Shown: positions 26,401 through 38,587 of the stretch, piece by piece | How positions within the stretch are numbered: position 1 is the first letter of the stretch | How the letters are laid out: every line of letters begins with the position of its first letter | Assembly (NCBI GenBank): GCA_021464415.1 | Contig: CM038466.1 | Span: forward strand, 31,464,833 to 31,528,832 | Origin: Lonicera japonica | Taxonomy: Eukaryota; Streptophyta; Magnoliopsida; Dipsacales; Caprifoliaceae | Reading direction: 5' to 3' | Length of the DNA stretch: 64,000 bases | The notes under the pieces: generated by a model | Seen by the model: the letters and a program-made list of their open reading frames with translations, nothing else | Databases searched by the model: none | Told to the model about the DNA's origin: nothing | Made by a program: the position numbers and the translations under genes

Positions 26401-29400
26401 CAGACGTACGGCCAAAATTTGTTCCTCCATGGTACTAAAGCCACCATAAATAATACGAGATAATAAATTGCAAAATTAAAAATATAAATCAATAAATAAA
26501 ACAAAATAAAAACATACATATATAAAGAATTTAAGTTAATTACCATGTAATAATTAAAGAAAGAACCACCATTTTGTATAAACCTTGCAACTGCATAAGC
26601 AATGTCTTCAACTGGTCTGTAAGGGACTGGCCCACCAACCTCTGTGAACCTATAATAAGGGCAAAAATGTCAAACTACAAAATTGGAATATAGTTTGTAA
26701 AATCTCATGTTTAGGAAGGGCAGAAATGACATTTACCAGCTAGTCCAGATTTCTGTCCACATTTTGGGCTTTTTGGGGTTTATAGGAACAAAGCCCTCAC
26801 AGTAGAAACCATTGCAAGTGTCAATCTGCCACATTAACAACCAATATGGCCTGGTTTCAATTCATTTTGGTTTTACATAAGGAATACCGGAGTTCTCAAC
26901 GACTGGCACACTTTCTATTTTCGTAACAAGAAGATTATAAATTCAATTCACATAAATGTAATATCGATCGTTTGTTGATAGTGGCAACACTTACAAATTA
27001 GTTGAAATATTTGAAGACCTTCCTTCCAACCTCTCCCGTAAAAGTAGGATATTACTTATATCAATTTATATATATAGTTAAGTTATAAAGAGGAATTCCT
27101 TTAATTTAACAAAAATAGTGGATTGCAATTTGAAGGGGTAAATTGGATGAATTTTTTAACGAAAATTTGTGGTGATGATCTATAAAATAAGTAGATTACT
27201 TCCACCAAATTTTATAAAAAATTTCAACCTGAAAGTGAGTTTTTTCAAAAATTGATATATATATATATGTGTGTGTACATTTTCGGCCGTTGAAATTTTT
27301 GATAATCATCTTACCTACTTCTAGTTTGAATTCTTTTATGAAATTTGGTTGAGGTGATCTATAGATAATATATAGATCATCTCTACAAAAGTTTATGAAA
27401 AAATTTAGCCAATTACCCCTCTAAATGGGCATCTCTTCTTTTTATTAAAGTGGGTGAATCCATCTTTATAACTTAACTCTATACATATACACACATATAT
27501 ATATATATAAATATTGTGGTTCTCAAGGTTTGACCTGTGATGGGTTGAGTATGAAAATTCCTTTCATAATTTAATTGTACCGGCACCAAGTTTAATTAAG
27601 ATGTTTGATCTGATTTGAGATTATTACTGTATTTGTCTTAAATTGATATTTGAACTTTTTTTAATACATTAAATTTGATTAAAAAAAATTTAAAAACATA
27701 ATGATCTTAATAAATGAAAGAGAGAAAAAGGTGCTTACAATTGGCTCAGGAACATCCTTGTCTTGTTTGCACATAATCCATGGGACACCAGTGTTAAGAC
27801 CCACTGCCATTTGTGCTGCCCACCATGTGTATGCTTTACCTGGTGCACCAATTTCCCATTCCACCGGCCCATATTCATTTTCTATCTGCATTTCAATAAA
27901 ATAATTTATATGAAATTTACGTATATATGTACATACTTGACCAAACTCAATATATATAGGACTTTGTGCAAAAATTAAATAAATAGTGTTTTTTCATTTA
28001 CATGCACTATATTTTTTGAGCCTTTATTCTCATTACGCACTTAAATGCTAGGCTCCTTGTAAAAACTAAAATAACTTTTTATTGTAACATGAATTTTATG
28101 TGGCTTGCCTACCACCTTGTACGACATTAAATAAAATTGACCTGGTTAGTTCGTAGATGATCTCTTAGTGACAAATTTTCATAACTAATTGCATTAGGAA
28201 CACTAATTCGTTGCTAATGCTGGTTAAGTACTTTAACCACATCAATCCCATTATAACAATTACAATATCAATAATGGATTCGAAGATTGCCTCTAGCGAC
28301 ATTGAAATTGTTATTAACCACTAAATCATTTATCAATAATTTTTTTTAAAAAATTATCCATATGAGAATCATATGCATTGCGTTTGCGCAAATAACTAGA
28401 ATGAGATAATTTTGAAATTAACCTGAGACAAAATAATTGGGCCTCCTTGAGGTTCAAACAACTTTTCTGCCTTCATCATGCCAACAATTTTCTGGGTGAA
28501 TCCTTGCATTGCCACCTTTATTACAATTAAATACAATTGAAGTGTGAGTTTGTAGACTAGTAATAATGCATTGAAATTGATATAAATTAAGGTTTCAAAA
28601 TATGTGAGTAAACAAATTAATTAAGCTATATATATATATATAACCTTGAAAGGCTCATTGTCTGTTCTAAATGAAATACCAGGTACATATTTCAGCCACA
28701 CAGGAAATCCCCTGCACCAAAACAGAGCAACCAAATACATGCAGCTTAATTCACTATATATTTAGGGCCATGTTAACGTGTGTCCTACGGGCACATGTTA
28801 TGCGCATATAATAAAAAAGAATTAAATTATAACATACATTAAATTAGGCACACAAATTCTCATACAAAGTGTTATTCTTTCACATGTTATCCATTTCAAC
28901 TATGCTAATTTTTTTTTGATTTCCAATTTTACGCTACATTTTTTTTTGTTAAAATTTTGCTTACAAGTGGGCTCAAACGGTTGTTCTCAAAGCAAATATA
29001 AAGGACACTTAACCACTAGGCAATCCATCATTGTTAGTAAAAAAAAATTTAATTCAAATTATATACATGTGAGTTGTATACGCAATAATCTAGTATATAT
29101 GTATGTATGAGAGGATATTTTTTCCACAAAAATAAAATGTTCATTTTGAGAGGTAAATGAATAAATTTTAATGAAATTTGGTCCCTGGTCATGAGTAGAC
29201 GAACTCCACTAAATTTGGATAAAAAAATTCAAAATATAATGTTAAGACCCATTTCAACTACTTTTCAAGATGCGTTGAACATTTTATTTCCAATGTTACC
29301 GCTGAAATATTCTTGTTTTCATTGTTGTTAAATAATTTAGAATTATGTCTAACAACTGCATCACTTAACATTTTCTTAAATTATTTTTTCTTAAATTGCT

Positions 29401-30015
29401 TGGATGCGAGTTACGTGTGCATCTTACTAATGTTTTTGTTTAAAAATTTAAACAAGCAAGTGAAATATGACAATAATTTTTTTGATACATAATCAACATA
29501 CCAAATTTAACGGCGGATATTTTTTTTTTTTTACCATTGATTATATTAAATTAGTGAGTTGCTAAAAATGAAAAAATATATATATATTGTAAAACTCTTA
29601 AATTGGAAAAAATGAATCATATAAATAAATATATGCTACGAAGATTGTATAATTTATTATATATAATTACCCAAAGTTCCACTCAGCACAAACAAATGGA
29701 CCAATTCGAAGATGGACATAGAGGCCAGCTTGTTGTACCAGTTTGATGAACTTAACAAGATCATATCTCCCTTCAAAATAGTACTGCAAAAAAAAAAGTA
29801 ATAAATAAGTTAATTTTTTTACCTCTATAAAAAGATATATATATATGGAAAATTTTCTATAAGGACCAAGTTTAAGATCTATTTTGTACAAACCAGTACT
29901 TTTGAGGGGATAAACGGATGACTTCTTTGATGAAATTTGGTATCCACCAAATTTCATCAAAAATTTCAATTAGGAAGTTTGTTAACTAAAAAATTAATAT
30001 ATATTTCCAGAAATG

Positions 30016-30052
<37 letters not shown>

Positions 30053-32095
30053 CATCTTTTTTTAACACACTTCTTGGGTCATTTTTTTAATGAAATTTAG
30101 TGTAAATGTTCTACTAATCATGGAAATATCTCTGGAAATTTTCTTCAAAAAACTCATTCATTTACTCCCTCAAAAGCCCCAATCCATAAGGAATTGTCCT
30201 TAAACTTGGTTCTTGCTCTCTCTCTATATGTATACAGGTTGAACTCACATTTGATGTAAAACAAATTTATTTTAGAGCTTGAATTATATATATATACGTT
30301 TACGGAAAAGATCCAGTGATACAATTTCATTATTGAAATCATATTAGTTTTTTGGCGATAAAAGTTCATTGCTAAAGGTGCAAACCGTACATAGATGATC
30401 CACACTAGTTCTGAATCCTATAAGTATATATGTGTGCATGTGTGTACGTGCGTGCGCGCGCATTTTTGGCCGTTGAAATTTTTGAATCATCTATTCTAAT
30501 TATGAATTTAATTTTTTTGATGAAATTTGGTGGAAGTGATATATTCATGATATAGATTATCTCTACAAATTTTCTTAAAAAAATTCATCCAGTTACCATT
30601 CTAATGGATATCCTTTCTTTTTGTTAAAAAGAAGTATTCCTTCTTTATAACCTTACTCTATATGTAGGGTCTAGCTGGAGCATACCTCTGGGACATTTAG
30701 CGACAATTTTTCATAGCTAAAACATTGGAGAGATATTTTAGTGATGAAATATCGTCAGTAAAAAACCCCGTACGTTAGCACCGGTCTGCATATAAACCGG
30801 GCCTGTATATGTAAGAAAGAAAGAGAAAGTTAAATTGAGTTTTTGAATTACTTTTCCAGGGGAGGGCTCATGTCCATTCCAAAATACATATGTCTGAATA
30901 ACATCCAAACCTCCTTCTTTTGCCTTTTGTATAAGATCTGGCCACATCTACAATCAAAATCCAAAAATGCATAAATAAGTCAGCCAAAAACGGCAAGCAT
31001 AAATTAATTCCCAATATGAACATAGAAAGTTTTTTTCTGAAATGAAGGGTGCCTTTTTTTATATTCCACTTCTTTTAATTTTTGAAGACTTTTTTTATAC
31101 GTAATAACATTTATACTAAGCTATTAGGAAAACATTTATACTTTGTGCATATCCACCATTTTATTATTTTTGCACGTCCTTTTATTTTATTTAATTCTAA
31201 TGTCAGTTAGCACTGCAACTATGCTTTAAGTTAATTGCCCTAATTCTAGCACTATCATGACCATGGTGATGGTTCACAAGGATCGAACTAGTTTCTGGTA
31301 TGAATTGTCTTTAATTATGTCAAAATTGAATTTTTAGCTATAGTTTTTCGCGCTAATGTAGTTGGAGTATATTTAGTGATAGAAACCCGTTGCGTAATTC
31401 ACGTATGAGCGGTCCGTACAAGAAACTTGCCGTAGATAACTAGATATTCATAACATGATTGCATTATTTATACATAGGCTTTAAAGACGAAATTTCGTTA
31501 GTAAAGGAAATCCCTAATAAAGTAATCATAAAACGTTACTAATCAGACACAATTTGATTGTGTGGGCTCCATGTGCGACACTAACATAAAATAATTACTT
31601 TTGAATGAGATTTTCCATGAGGAGCATTTGCATAAAATACAACCAAATTAGAAAATCAGACCGAAATTGGTATGGAATACATATTTTTCAATGATAAAAA
31701 TTCTCCATTAAAGTCAGTTCATATACAAATCTGTCCGTATCAAATCTCTTTCAATTCATTTAGGACACACATATGAAAATGTTATGATACATACTTGTTT
31801 TAGCTTACGATTTTTTGTTGTTAAAAATATTTTGACAATAATTTATTGTTAAAAAATGGTTCATACTAGATCCAAAATATATATATATATATATAAATCA
31901 ATTAATGCTATGTTATGTATGCATGTGTACCTCAGGGGTGCTTCTTGGGTAGTGAATAGAACCAGCAATAAGAATCTTTCTTTGGCCATTAATGAGAATA
32001 GCTCTGTCATCATAAGAAACAGTGGCATTAACAGAATTACATGAACAAACCCACAAAAACAAAACTATCTTTATTAAATTCTTCATTTTCAACAT
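20500..32095 (-). CDS. BGAL: Beta-galactosidase (GH35), copy 2, frameshifted in exon 11
   Basis: Tandem paralogue of the gene at 1-7560. Exons in gene order: 31931-32095, 30852-30947, 29671-29783, 28645-28711, 28423-28515, 27739-27885, 26737-26825, 26544-26649, 26350-26434, 25793-25914, 25229-25394, 24513-24688, 23937-24046, 23585-23694, 23141-23251, 22601-22711, 21020-21225 and 20500-20608 (TGA at 20500-20502). Splice sites and phases match copy 1. The total is about 726 codons, the short plant type with no C-terminal lectin domain. Signal peptide at residues 1-24; [14 protein letters not shown] with acid/base Glu182; MWTEIWTSW with nucleophile Glu252. Exon 11 is 166 bases instead of 165: an extra C in CTTCCCACCTTGG (25287-25289) turns the PPW segment out of frame and gives a stop at 25272-25274, after about 401 residues. 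The catalytic domain would survive; the C-terminal sandwich domains would be lost. Either a recent pseudogene or allele, or a base-call error. [10 protein letters not shown] has Phe117 where copy 1 has Tyr. Confidence 0.92.
21821..22455. mobile_element. Foldback element with a palindromic tandem array, intron 16 of beta-galactosidase copy 2
   Basis: The ends are inverted: AAGGGCTTA at 21821-21829 and TAAGCCCTT at 22447-22455, with further inverted matches (GAATAATATTTTTTTGAA against TTTAAAAAAAATTATTCC). The core, 22061-22288, is about three units of 63-90 bp built from TATGGACTGCAAAGTTCA and its near-inverse TGCAATATGAACTTTGCA, so the whole core can fold on itself repeatedly. Both strands happen to be open here; I regard these frames as artefacts. 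A related element is at 45953-46497. Confidence 0.75.
27075..27480. mobile_element. Foldback repeat, complete copy in intron 6 of beta-galactosidase copy 2
   Basis: The left end AGTTATAAAGAGGAATTCC is inverted in the right end GGTGAATCCATCTTTATAAC. Inside are TTTGTGGTGATGATCTATAA, its inverted match CTTCCACCAAATTTTAT, GGCCGTTGAAATTTTTGAT and a second inverted pair (GAAATTTGGTTGAGGTGATC / GATCATCTCTACAAAAG). This is the best copy for defining the family ends. Confidence 0.75.
29110..29260. mobile_element. Foldback repeat, left-half fragment in intron 3 of beta-galactosidase copy 2
   Basis: Contains TTTTGAGAGGTAAATGAATA, AATGAAATTTGGTCCC and CTCCACTAAATTTGGATAAA, which is the first half of the family; the second half is absent. 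Confidence 0.5.
29850..30215. mobile_element. Foldback repeat, complete copy in intron 2 of beta-galactosidase copy 2
   Basis: Left end TATAAGGACCAAGTTTAAG; right end CCATAAGGAATTGTCCTTAA. GATGAAATTTGGTATCCACC and CACCAAATTTCATCAAAAAT form the left hairpin. A CA run and a TA run (30016-30051) sit at the centre. Confidence 0.7.
30430..30660. mobile_element. Foldback repeat, right-half fragment in intron 2 of beta-galactosidase copy 2
   Basis: GGCCGTTGAAATTTTTGAAT, GATGAAATTTGGTGGAAGTG and GATTATCTCTACAAATTTTC, ending in TTCCTTCTTTATAACCTTAC, match the second half of the family. It is preceded by a GTGTGC/GCGCGC run. Confidence 0.6.
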
Positions 32096-32208
32096 ATTCT
32101 TATCTCTCTCCTCTCTTTCTCTCTCTAAAACCAATGGGACCTTTTTTTTTTTTTTTTCAGTTTGTACCCATATTTTTCTCTTTACATTTGGGAAAGAAAA
32201 AATAAAGT

Positions 32209-32224
32209 TATATGTATATATATA
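32209..32224 (-). promoter_or_regulatory. Likely TATA region of beta-galactosidase copy 2
   Basis: On the minus strand TATATATACATATA lies about 115-130 bases upstream of the start codon at 32095, directly after GTGGGG. The leader would then include the A-rich and GA-rich stretch at 32105-32160. Assignment by position only. Confidence 0.4.
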
Positions 32225-32249
32225 CCCCACGGAATGTGGGACCCATTTT

Positions 32250-34013
32250 TGGGCATTTCTTAAACGGAACAAATTTAACTATTTTTTAGGTTTCTGTTTC
32301 TTACACATTTTGGATTTGGTTGGAAATTTTCCACGTGAATAATTTTAATTTTTTTCTAACTTTAAGCTTAAGTGACGTAATAAATATTGGAACATTGTCT
32401 TCTACTATTGTGATTGATCATACACTCATTCTCATTTCTTCCATCGGTGTAAAATTAAAATTCTCATTTTATTTTAAGAATAATTAATGTATATTAAATT
32501 GCGACTTATATAATTAACCGTTAATTAGATTAAAAAAGCATTTATTACGGAAATATATTTTTCATATTTTAGAAATCAAAATAATGCTTAAACTAAGATT
32601 TAAACTTTCTATGTAAAATATAAAGAACACATGTTATCCTTGATTGATCAAGTACTATCGCATGTTTTTAAATATTTTAAAAATCTACATAATGTATGAA
32701 ATTAGCGGTGATAATTTTGCATGCACATCAAATATGCGCAAGTTTTTGTGTCCTATATAGCTCTCAATATTTTGTTTACCAATATAAGCTATAATATCTG
32801 CAACTGAATTCGCATGTATTAATAAAGGAAATCCAGCATGATTCATCATCTCTTCAAGTGTCGGAGGACGACGACGTCCAAATAACATCATTTTATGTAC
32901 TAATATTTTTTGTCAGTGATTTTATCATATTTATCTTAATGTATAAAAGCATCTACAATGGTGGCCGGAGTTATTTGTGAAAGCAAAAATGCCAAATTTA
33001 TCGTTTAAATTACGTGTAAGTTTTTGTAAATCTGGTAGTAAAATTAATTTATGAAAGAATTAGGCTCGGGCCTTGATGTCCGACAAGTGAATTTAGCATT
33101 CTCACATTCATATTAACATTTTTGAGTTGATATTATTTTAACGCTATACATGAACAACCCCTTAAATACACATTTTCCCCTTCACAATCTTCCACCATTT
33201 AATTGCATATGCTCTAACAAAGGATCTTTTTGTGAAATGCACATTTTTCTTCGAGAAGTCATGGTTTGGAGGTTAACAAATACTAGATCTAGATTTCCGT
33301 GCACACACGAGTATGTGCTATGTGAAAAAATTTTAAAATTGATAAGCAATATAGCGGTCAAGAACTTTAATGAACTCAATATTAGCAAGGGTTCAAATCT
33401 TGTTACTTAGATTATAGTGCAATTTTTATTTTTATTTTTATGAAATTAAAGCTCGTAAGAGCAAAACTGATACAGTTTCAATTGACTTCCACCTTTATAT
33501 AATAATAAATTATTTGAGTTTAAAATTAGCAAAGGGTAATTAGGTAATTTTAGTTGCACACCATCTCACTTTCAGCTGGTACTTAATAATATATATATAT
33601 ATATATATATGTAAGTAACGTAAATTTGTAATAAACATTAAGATCATGTGATAAAATTTCTTTGGGTGGTTAGTACACTTATTTTGTATTGGTCATGAGA
33701 AAATAACATCCAGTTTTATTAGCCTAATAAATCCAATCACACCCCTAATATTTCTTTAAAAAAAGAAGAAAAGTTCCATTAATCCTGTCAAGCAAACAAA
33801 AGAACCAAATTAAAGTAAGAAACAAAAATAATAAATAAATAAATGAAATCAGTTAAAGTTATCCACAAATGATAGGATTATAAACGGCTTGGCATACAAA
33901 GTCCCTTTATCTTATCTAAAAAGCTAACTTAGAATCAAATTTGTGACATTATATATATTGTGCACGCCACGGCATTGAATACTTAATATAAGGCCGGCCC
34001 AAAAACATCAAAG

Positions 34014-34048
<35 letters not shown>

Positions 34049-34540
34049 TTTGCCATGTAATGATTTCGCACATGTATTGAGATAAAACTAATTCATTCTC
34101 AAAAAATTTGTTGTTTCTAGTCACTACGTATTGCGTCCAGTGAGATATGAACTATTACAATGAAAGAACAATTCGCACATTTCAAGTCCAGATTGCCACA
34201 TGCATCATACCTTGTCGATCTTTAAAACAATATTTGATTACAAGTTTTGAATTCAAAATGATTCAATAAAATATTAAATTAAAAGTTGTTACAAACAATT
34301 AAAATATTATTTTTTCTAACTGAAAAGTTCCATTTTTGCAAAAAATGGGCAACATAATTTGTGTGTGCATTCACAAGCATTTCCAACTAATAGTTCATAT
34401 TTGACTATCACATTTTCTAAAAAAATACTAATATTCATTGCAATCAAATTTAGAGAAGAAAACTTGTTTTATACTTTTATATAGTAATTAAGTTTTGGTG
34501 CATTCATAACTTCTTAATTTGAGAGAGGGTAATGTTGTGC
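32250..34540. other. AT-rich spacer upstream of beta-galactosidase copy 2, no gene seen
   Basis: No recognisable gene. TA microsatellites lie at about 33588-33610 and 34017-34044. The short frames at 32685-32891 and 33150-33410 have no features that I can relate to a protein family. Confidence 0.55.
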
Positions 34541-34549
34541 CTTTCTTAT

Positions 34550-34790
34550 TGCAGGTTTTCAAATGATGCATGCTGATTGCTTAGAGTGGGAAGCTTCTTT
34601 TGTTAGGAGAGAGGGTAAAGTTGCCTCTCACTTTCTCGCAAATCATGCAAAATCTATTTAGAATTATGACATTATGTTATTCAAATGGAAGACGTCCGAG
34701 TTTTTGTCACCTCTCTTTCACTGACCATTTTGATGTATCTTGATCCTTTAATGAATTTGTCCAATCGCTTTCCTTCGAAAAAAAAAATAT
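34550..34790 (+). mobile_element. 3' end of a LINE (RNase H-like domain, stop, poly-A)
   Basis: From about 34585 one frame reads EWEASFVRREGKVASHFLA and then NHAKSI with a stop, the pattern of the RNase H-like tail of plant L1-type LINEs (normally with one more residue in RREGNKVA). The stretch downstream reads EFLSPLF, also usual for these elements, and a run of A follows at 34778-34788. It is truncated at the 5' side and decayed. Confidence 0.7.
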
Positions 34791-37429
34791 TTGATACATT
34801 GACAATTTTTTCAGTTTAAAACATTCCAAAAAAAAAAAATTAATATTAAATTATTAATTTAAGACAAACAGAATATAAAAATATAAGAAAGTAGAATAAA
34901 AATGTGAAGAGAGGAGGATGTTTGGACTATGAAAAGATTCTGTTGTTTTAATATATTAATTAAGTAGGATAAAACCTTTAAAAAAGATCTTATCCAGACA
35001 CGGAGTATCGTTAGGCACTGAAATCTTATCGCAACTGTCCCTTTCTAGAAACCAACGTCAACTAACTGAAAGAAATATAATAATAATAATAATAATAATA
35101 TAATAATAATAATAATAATCCCTTTGACAATAGAGGCACACATATAATTCTTTCTCTTTCTTAAATATATATATATATGTTGTGGATGAGGAGAAATAAT
35201 AATGGGTGGGTGACTGAGTGGGGGAACAATATTTAAGATAAAGAAGTATTTAAAAATTAGTATTTCTTTATTCGTATCTAATATAATTAATATTCTTATT
35301 TTTATGCTTAATTATTAATTGAGTCATAAAAAGTATTAAAGTCAACAAAAAACTTTTTATTTGAGATCTTTTATTTTTATTTTGCAAGCAATTGTATGTG
35401 GTTCACGAGGATGGAGATAATATAGTGAGAAGTACTCAAGTTATAACTTATAAAATTTAATATTGTAATCATATGGTTACAAGTAATAAAAAAATTTACC
35501 CAACGGTTGAATTAATAAATGATAATTGATTTGATAATATGAGTAATTTAAAAGTTAACCTTAATTAATTTAACTTATAATCTAAACTTAGAAATAAATA
35601 TATAAATTACAAAATTGAGGGGGCCATACCATAAAATTAAGGAAAGGATAAGTGAAAAAAAAGCCACCTATATAGAGGAGGCTAGACCACAAAATGTGGC
35701 CCCCTCACCAATGTTTTGGTTTTGTCTCCGCTTCTTTCTCATTAATTGCTTTCTCATTTATATTATATATAACAAGGACATCACCTATGCATAAAAAGAA
35801 AAAAAAAGGTGCGGATGCATCGTATGTTATTGTGCGTTAAGTGAAGTGAACAAATATTTAAGTTCAAAGAAGATCATCAACCGAATTTACAAGTTTTAAA
35901 TTTGAGTCTCGTCAACTACAACCAAAATATTTCTTTGTTTACCCTCCCATTAATGGATTATCTTACGACGTTTGAAAAATTAGACACCAAAGAACATGCG
36001 ATTTGTGTACATTTGATTTTCTGCAAACATTAATTGTTATTGTTCACTATAAAATTGTGGGTAAACGTATTTTTTCCAGCATTAATAACGATAAATGCAA
36101 AATAGAAAAACTACAAAATATTATGTCATGACTGAGTTGAGTGACTTTTAATTTAGAGTAAATAGTTCAAATAGTTACTAAACTTTTGAATAATACTAGA
36201 TCAAAAGTTTACGATTTGAAATGTTTACTCTTCAATTTATAATAAATAATAGAGAGAGAGAGAGAGAGAGAGAGAGTTTGGCTGGGCAACAAGTGGGTTA
36301 AGAGATGGACCAAGTGTATTGGATTTTGGGCTTTAGGCCTATTTGAGGGAAATTAATAGGGCTCTGGAGGTTTGGCCAATGGGCCTACGAGTATTCTGGG
36401 AACTATTTTTTCGCAAAATATGCTTACATTGGAGTTTGGAATACTAGTTTTAATCCAAGTTTTGACCATTCAAATTTCGAAATCTAAAACTACGCTAAAC
36501 ACGAAAGTTATAGAATTGCGAATCCTCTTTTACACGATATCAAATATATGACAACCGGGTTTTTGAGTAAAGATATCAAATATATTAGATACATGTGCGA
36601 CTTAGATATAGATGATTTAAATCAAGAAATAAGAAAAAAGGGATGGTTAAAAGTTATTTATGGTTACCAATTGCAAGAGTTTAAATCATATTTTTGCTTT
36701 ACAATCTTTAGTGTATATTTGGTTCAAATTTCTGTTCGCTCCTGGATATTATATTGGTAAATTCACATTAATGGCTTCTTACAATTCATGTTGAAAAGTT
36801 AAATTATAAGTTGATAAGACTCAAACTTTCCTATTGAAATTACTTTTATGGGATTCAAGGAACAAACAAACACTTAGGGTGTGTTTGATTGGGATTTTTG
36901 AAAATACCCATTTTCCACTTGATTTGAAATGCTTTTTTTCAGGAAAAATTTTTCTTCTCATGTGATTTTTCTTTTGGGGAAAACTAGATATTTTACCCAT
37001 TTTCTACACTAAAAATGATTTAAACAAATTTGTGAATTACTAAATTTCTACCTCTAAAGTAGAATCTGAGTCATCTCACTTTAAATTAATAGTTTACAAG
37101 GACAGATCCAGCCCTCCAGTCCTGGCCCCAAACTGGAGCCTTAGTGCAACCCAATTTTGTTTTTTATTTTCAGTGATGTAATACATAATTTTTCACTTCT
37201 ATCTTAGTTCAACCTAGTTAAGAATGTATACTAATTCACCCATTCAAAAAATCTTGAATCTACCTTTGAGAGTTTAAATTTTTTGAACATTCCTCTAAAG
37301 TGATTTTCATCGCTTTGGATCCCAAACACAAAAACAGTACTAACTAACTTGCTGCCACTTTCAATGTTAATTAGTTTTGTACATCCATCCATCTCTCCCG
37401 TGAACTGTGTGAGAGAGAGATTTAGAGAG

Positions 37430-37474
<45 letters not shown>

Positions 37475-38582
37475 ATGGAACATTTTGATAATGAGGGAAA
37501 AGTGTCATGTAGCAAAAGAAGAGGGTTGGGCTCTTGGGATTGTGAAGCACCAATAGAGCAGTGTGATAACTACCTGCATTTGGACATATACTCTATTTAT
37601 CTGACAAGGCATATTTATGCATCAATATTTTTCACAAATGTCTCCATCAAATATGTCTCTCCCTTCAACCCCAAATCTACTAGTGATTTTTAAGCAACAT
37701 ACGTATCCTACTTTAACATCATAGATAATTCATGCATTTTTTTAATTTTTTTTTTTAACAATTATAAATGGTCTCCACGTAATTGGAGATATTGATGATC
37801 ATGATGTTGAGAAGCAATTGGCCTAACATTGCTGCCAATAATGATAATATGAATTAATTTATCTAATCATTTTGTAAACTTGGCTCCCTCCTTACCCTTT
37901 TGTTCTAATTCTATTAAATGAGCTATAATTTGAGTGTTAAATAAATGATTTTTTTTGTAAAACTTGATGGAAATGATCTCTATAACAAGTAGATTATTTC
38001 CATAAATTTCAAGAAATTCCAAACATAAAGTGAGTACAGTAAAAATTTGATTATGTTCATTTTCGACCGTTAAAAATTTAGAAGATCATCTAACCCGCTT
38101 GTAGATTACTCATTATAGAGATTATCTCTACTAAATTTTATGAAAAAATTCACCCGCTTAGTCTTCAAACTAGACTCCATTAAATGAAATTGAACCGAAG
38201 AGTCAAGTCCGGAAGAGAGAATGCAACTCTAAATTTGCAATTTAATCATTATTGTTACTTTCCTTATTACTGTTACTCCGTTCATCTTAATCAAAAGAGT
38301 AATATATATATATATACTTATTTATGCAAAATCATCTTTAGTAAGATTTTATATGGATCTTTTGGAACACTTTTTTGTCACTAAAGATGATTTTTAAGTG
38401 TTAGAGTACTTTTTGTAAAGAGTGTTAATATCATTACACACTTATTATTAAAAGATTTAATTTATTGATTATGTCATAAAAAATAATGCTAATCACGAGT
38501 TGAGAAATTTTAAAGAGGAAAGTAGCTAGAATTTTTACAATGGATAATTTGACAAGGATATATGATCAAATGGCCAACATTA
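34791..38582. other. Spacer with microsatellites and one foldback copy, no gene seen
   Basis: TAA repeats at 35071-35119, GA repeats at 36250-36276 and 37427-37471, and part of a MITE-like sequence at 36878-37030 (GGTGTGTTTGATTGGGATTT). The reading frame at 37349-37693 crosses the GA repeat and shows no family features. The foldback copy at 37925-38180 is listed separately. Confidence 0.55.
37925..38180. mobile_element. Foldback repeat copy
   Basis: Contains ACTTGATGGAAATGATCTC, TTATTTCCATAAATTTCAAG, CGACCGTTAAAAATTTAGA and GATTATCTCTACTAAATTTT, in the family order. Confidence 0.6.
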
Positions 38583-38587
38583 AGTAC

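Noticed and set aside
37349..37693. Frame of 114 codons with a charged repeat
   Set aside because: It crosses a GA microsatellite that gives alternating Arg-Glu and has no recognisable domain.
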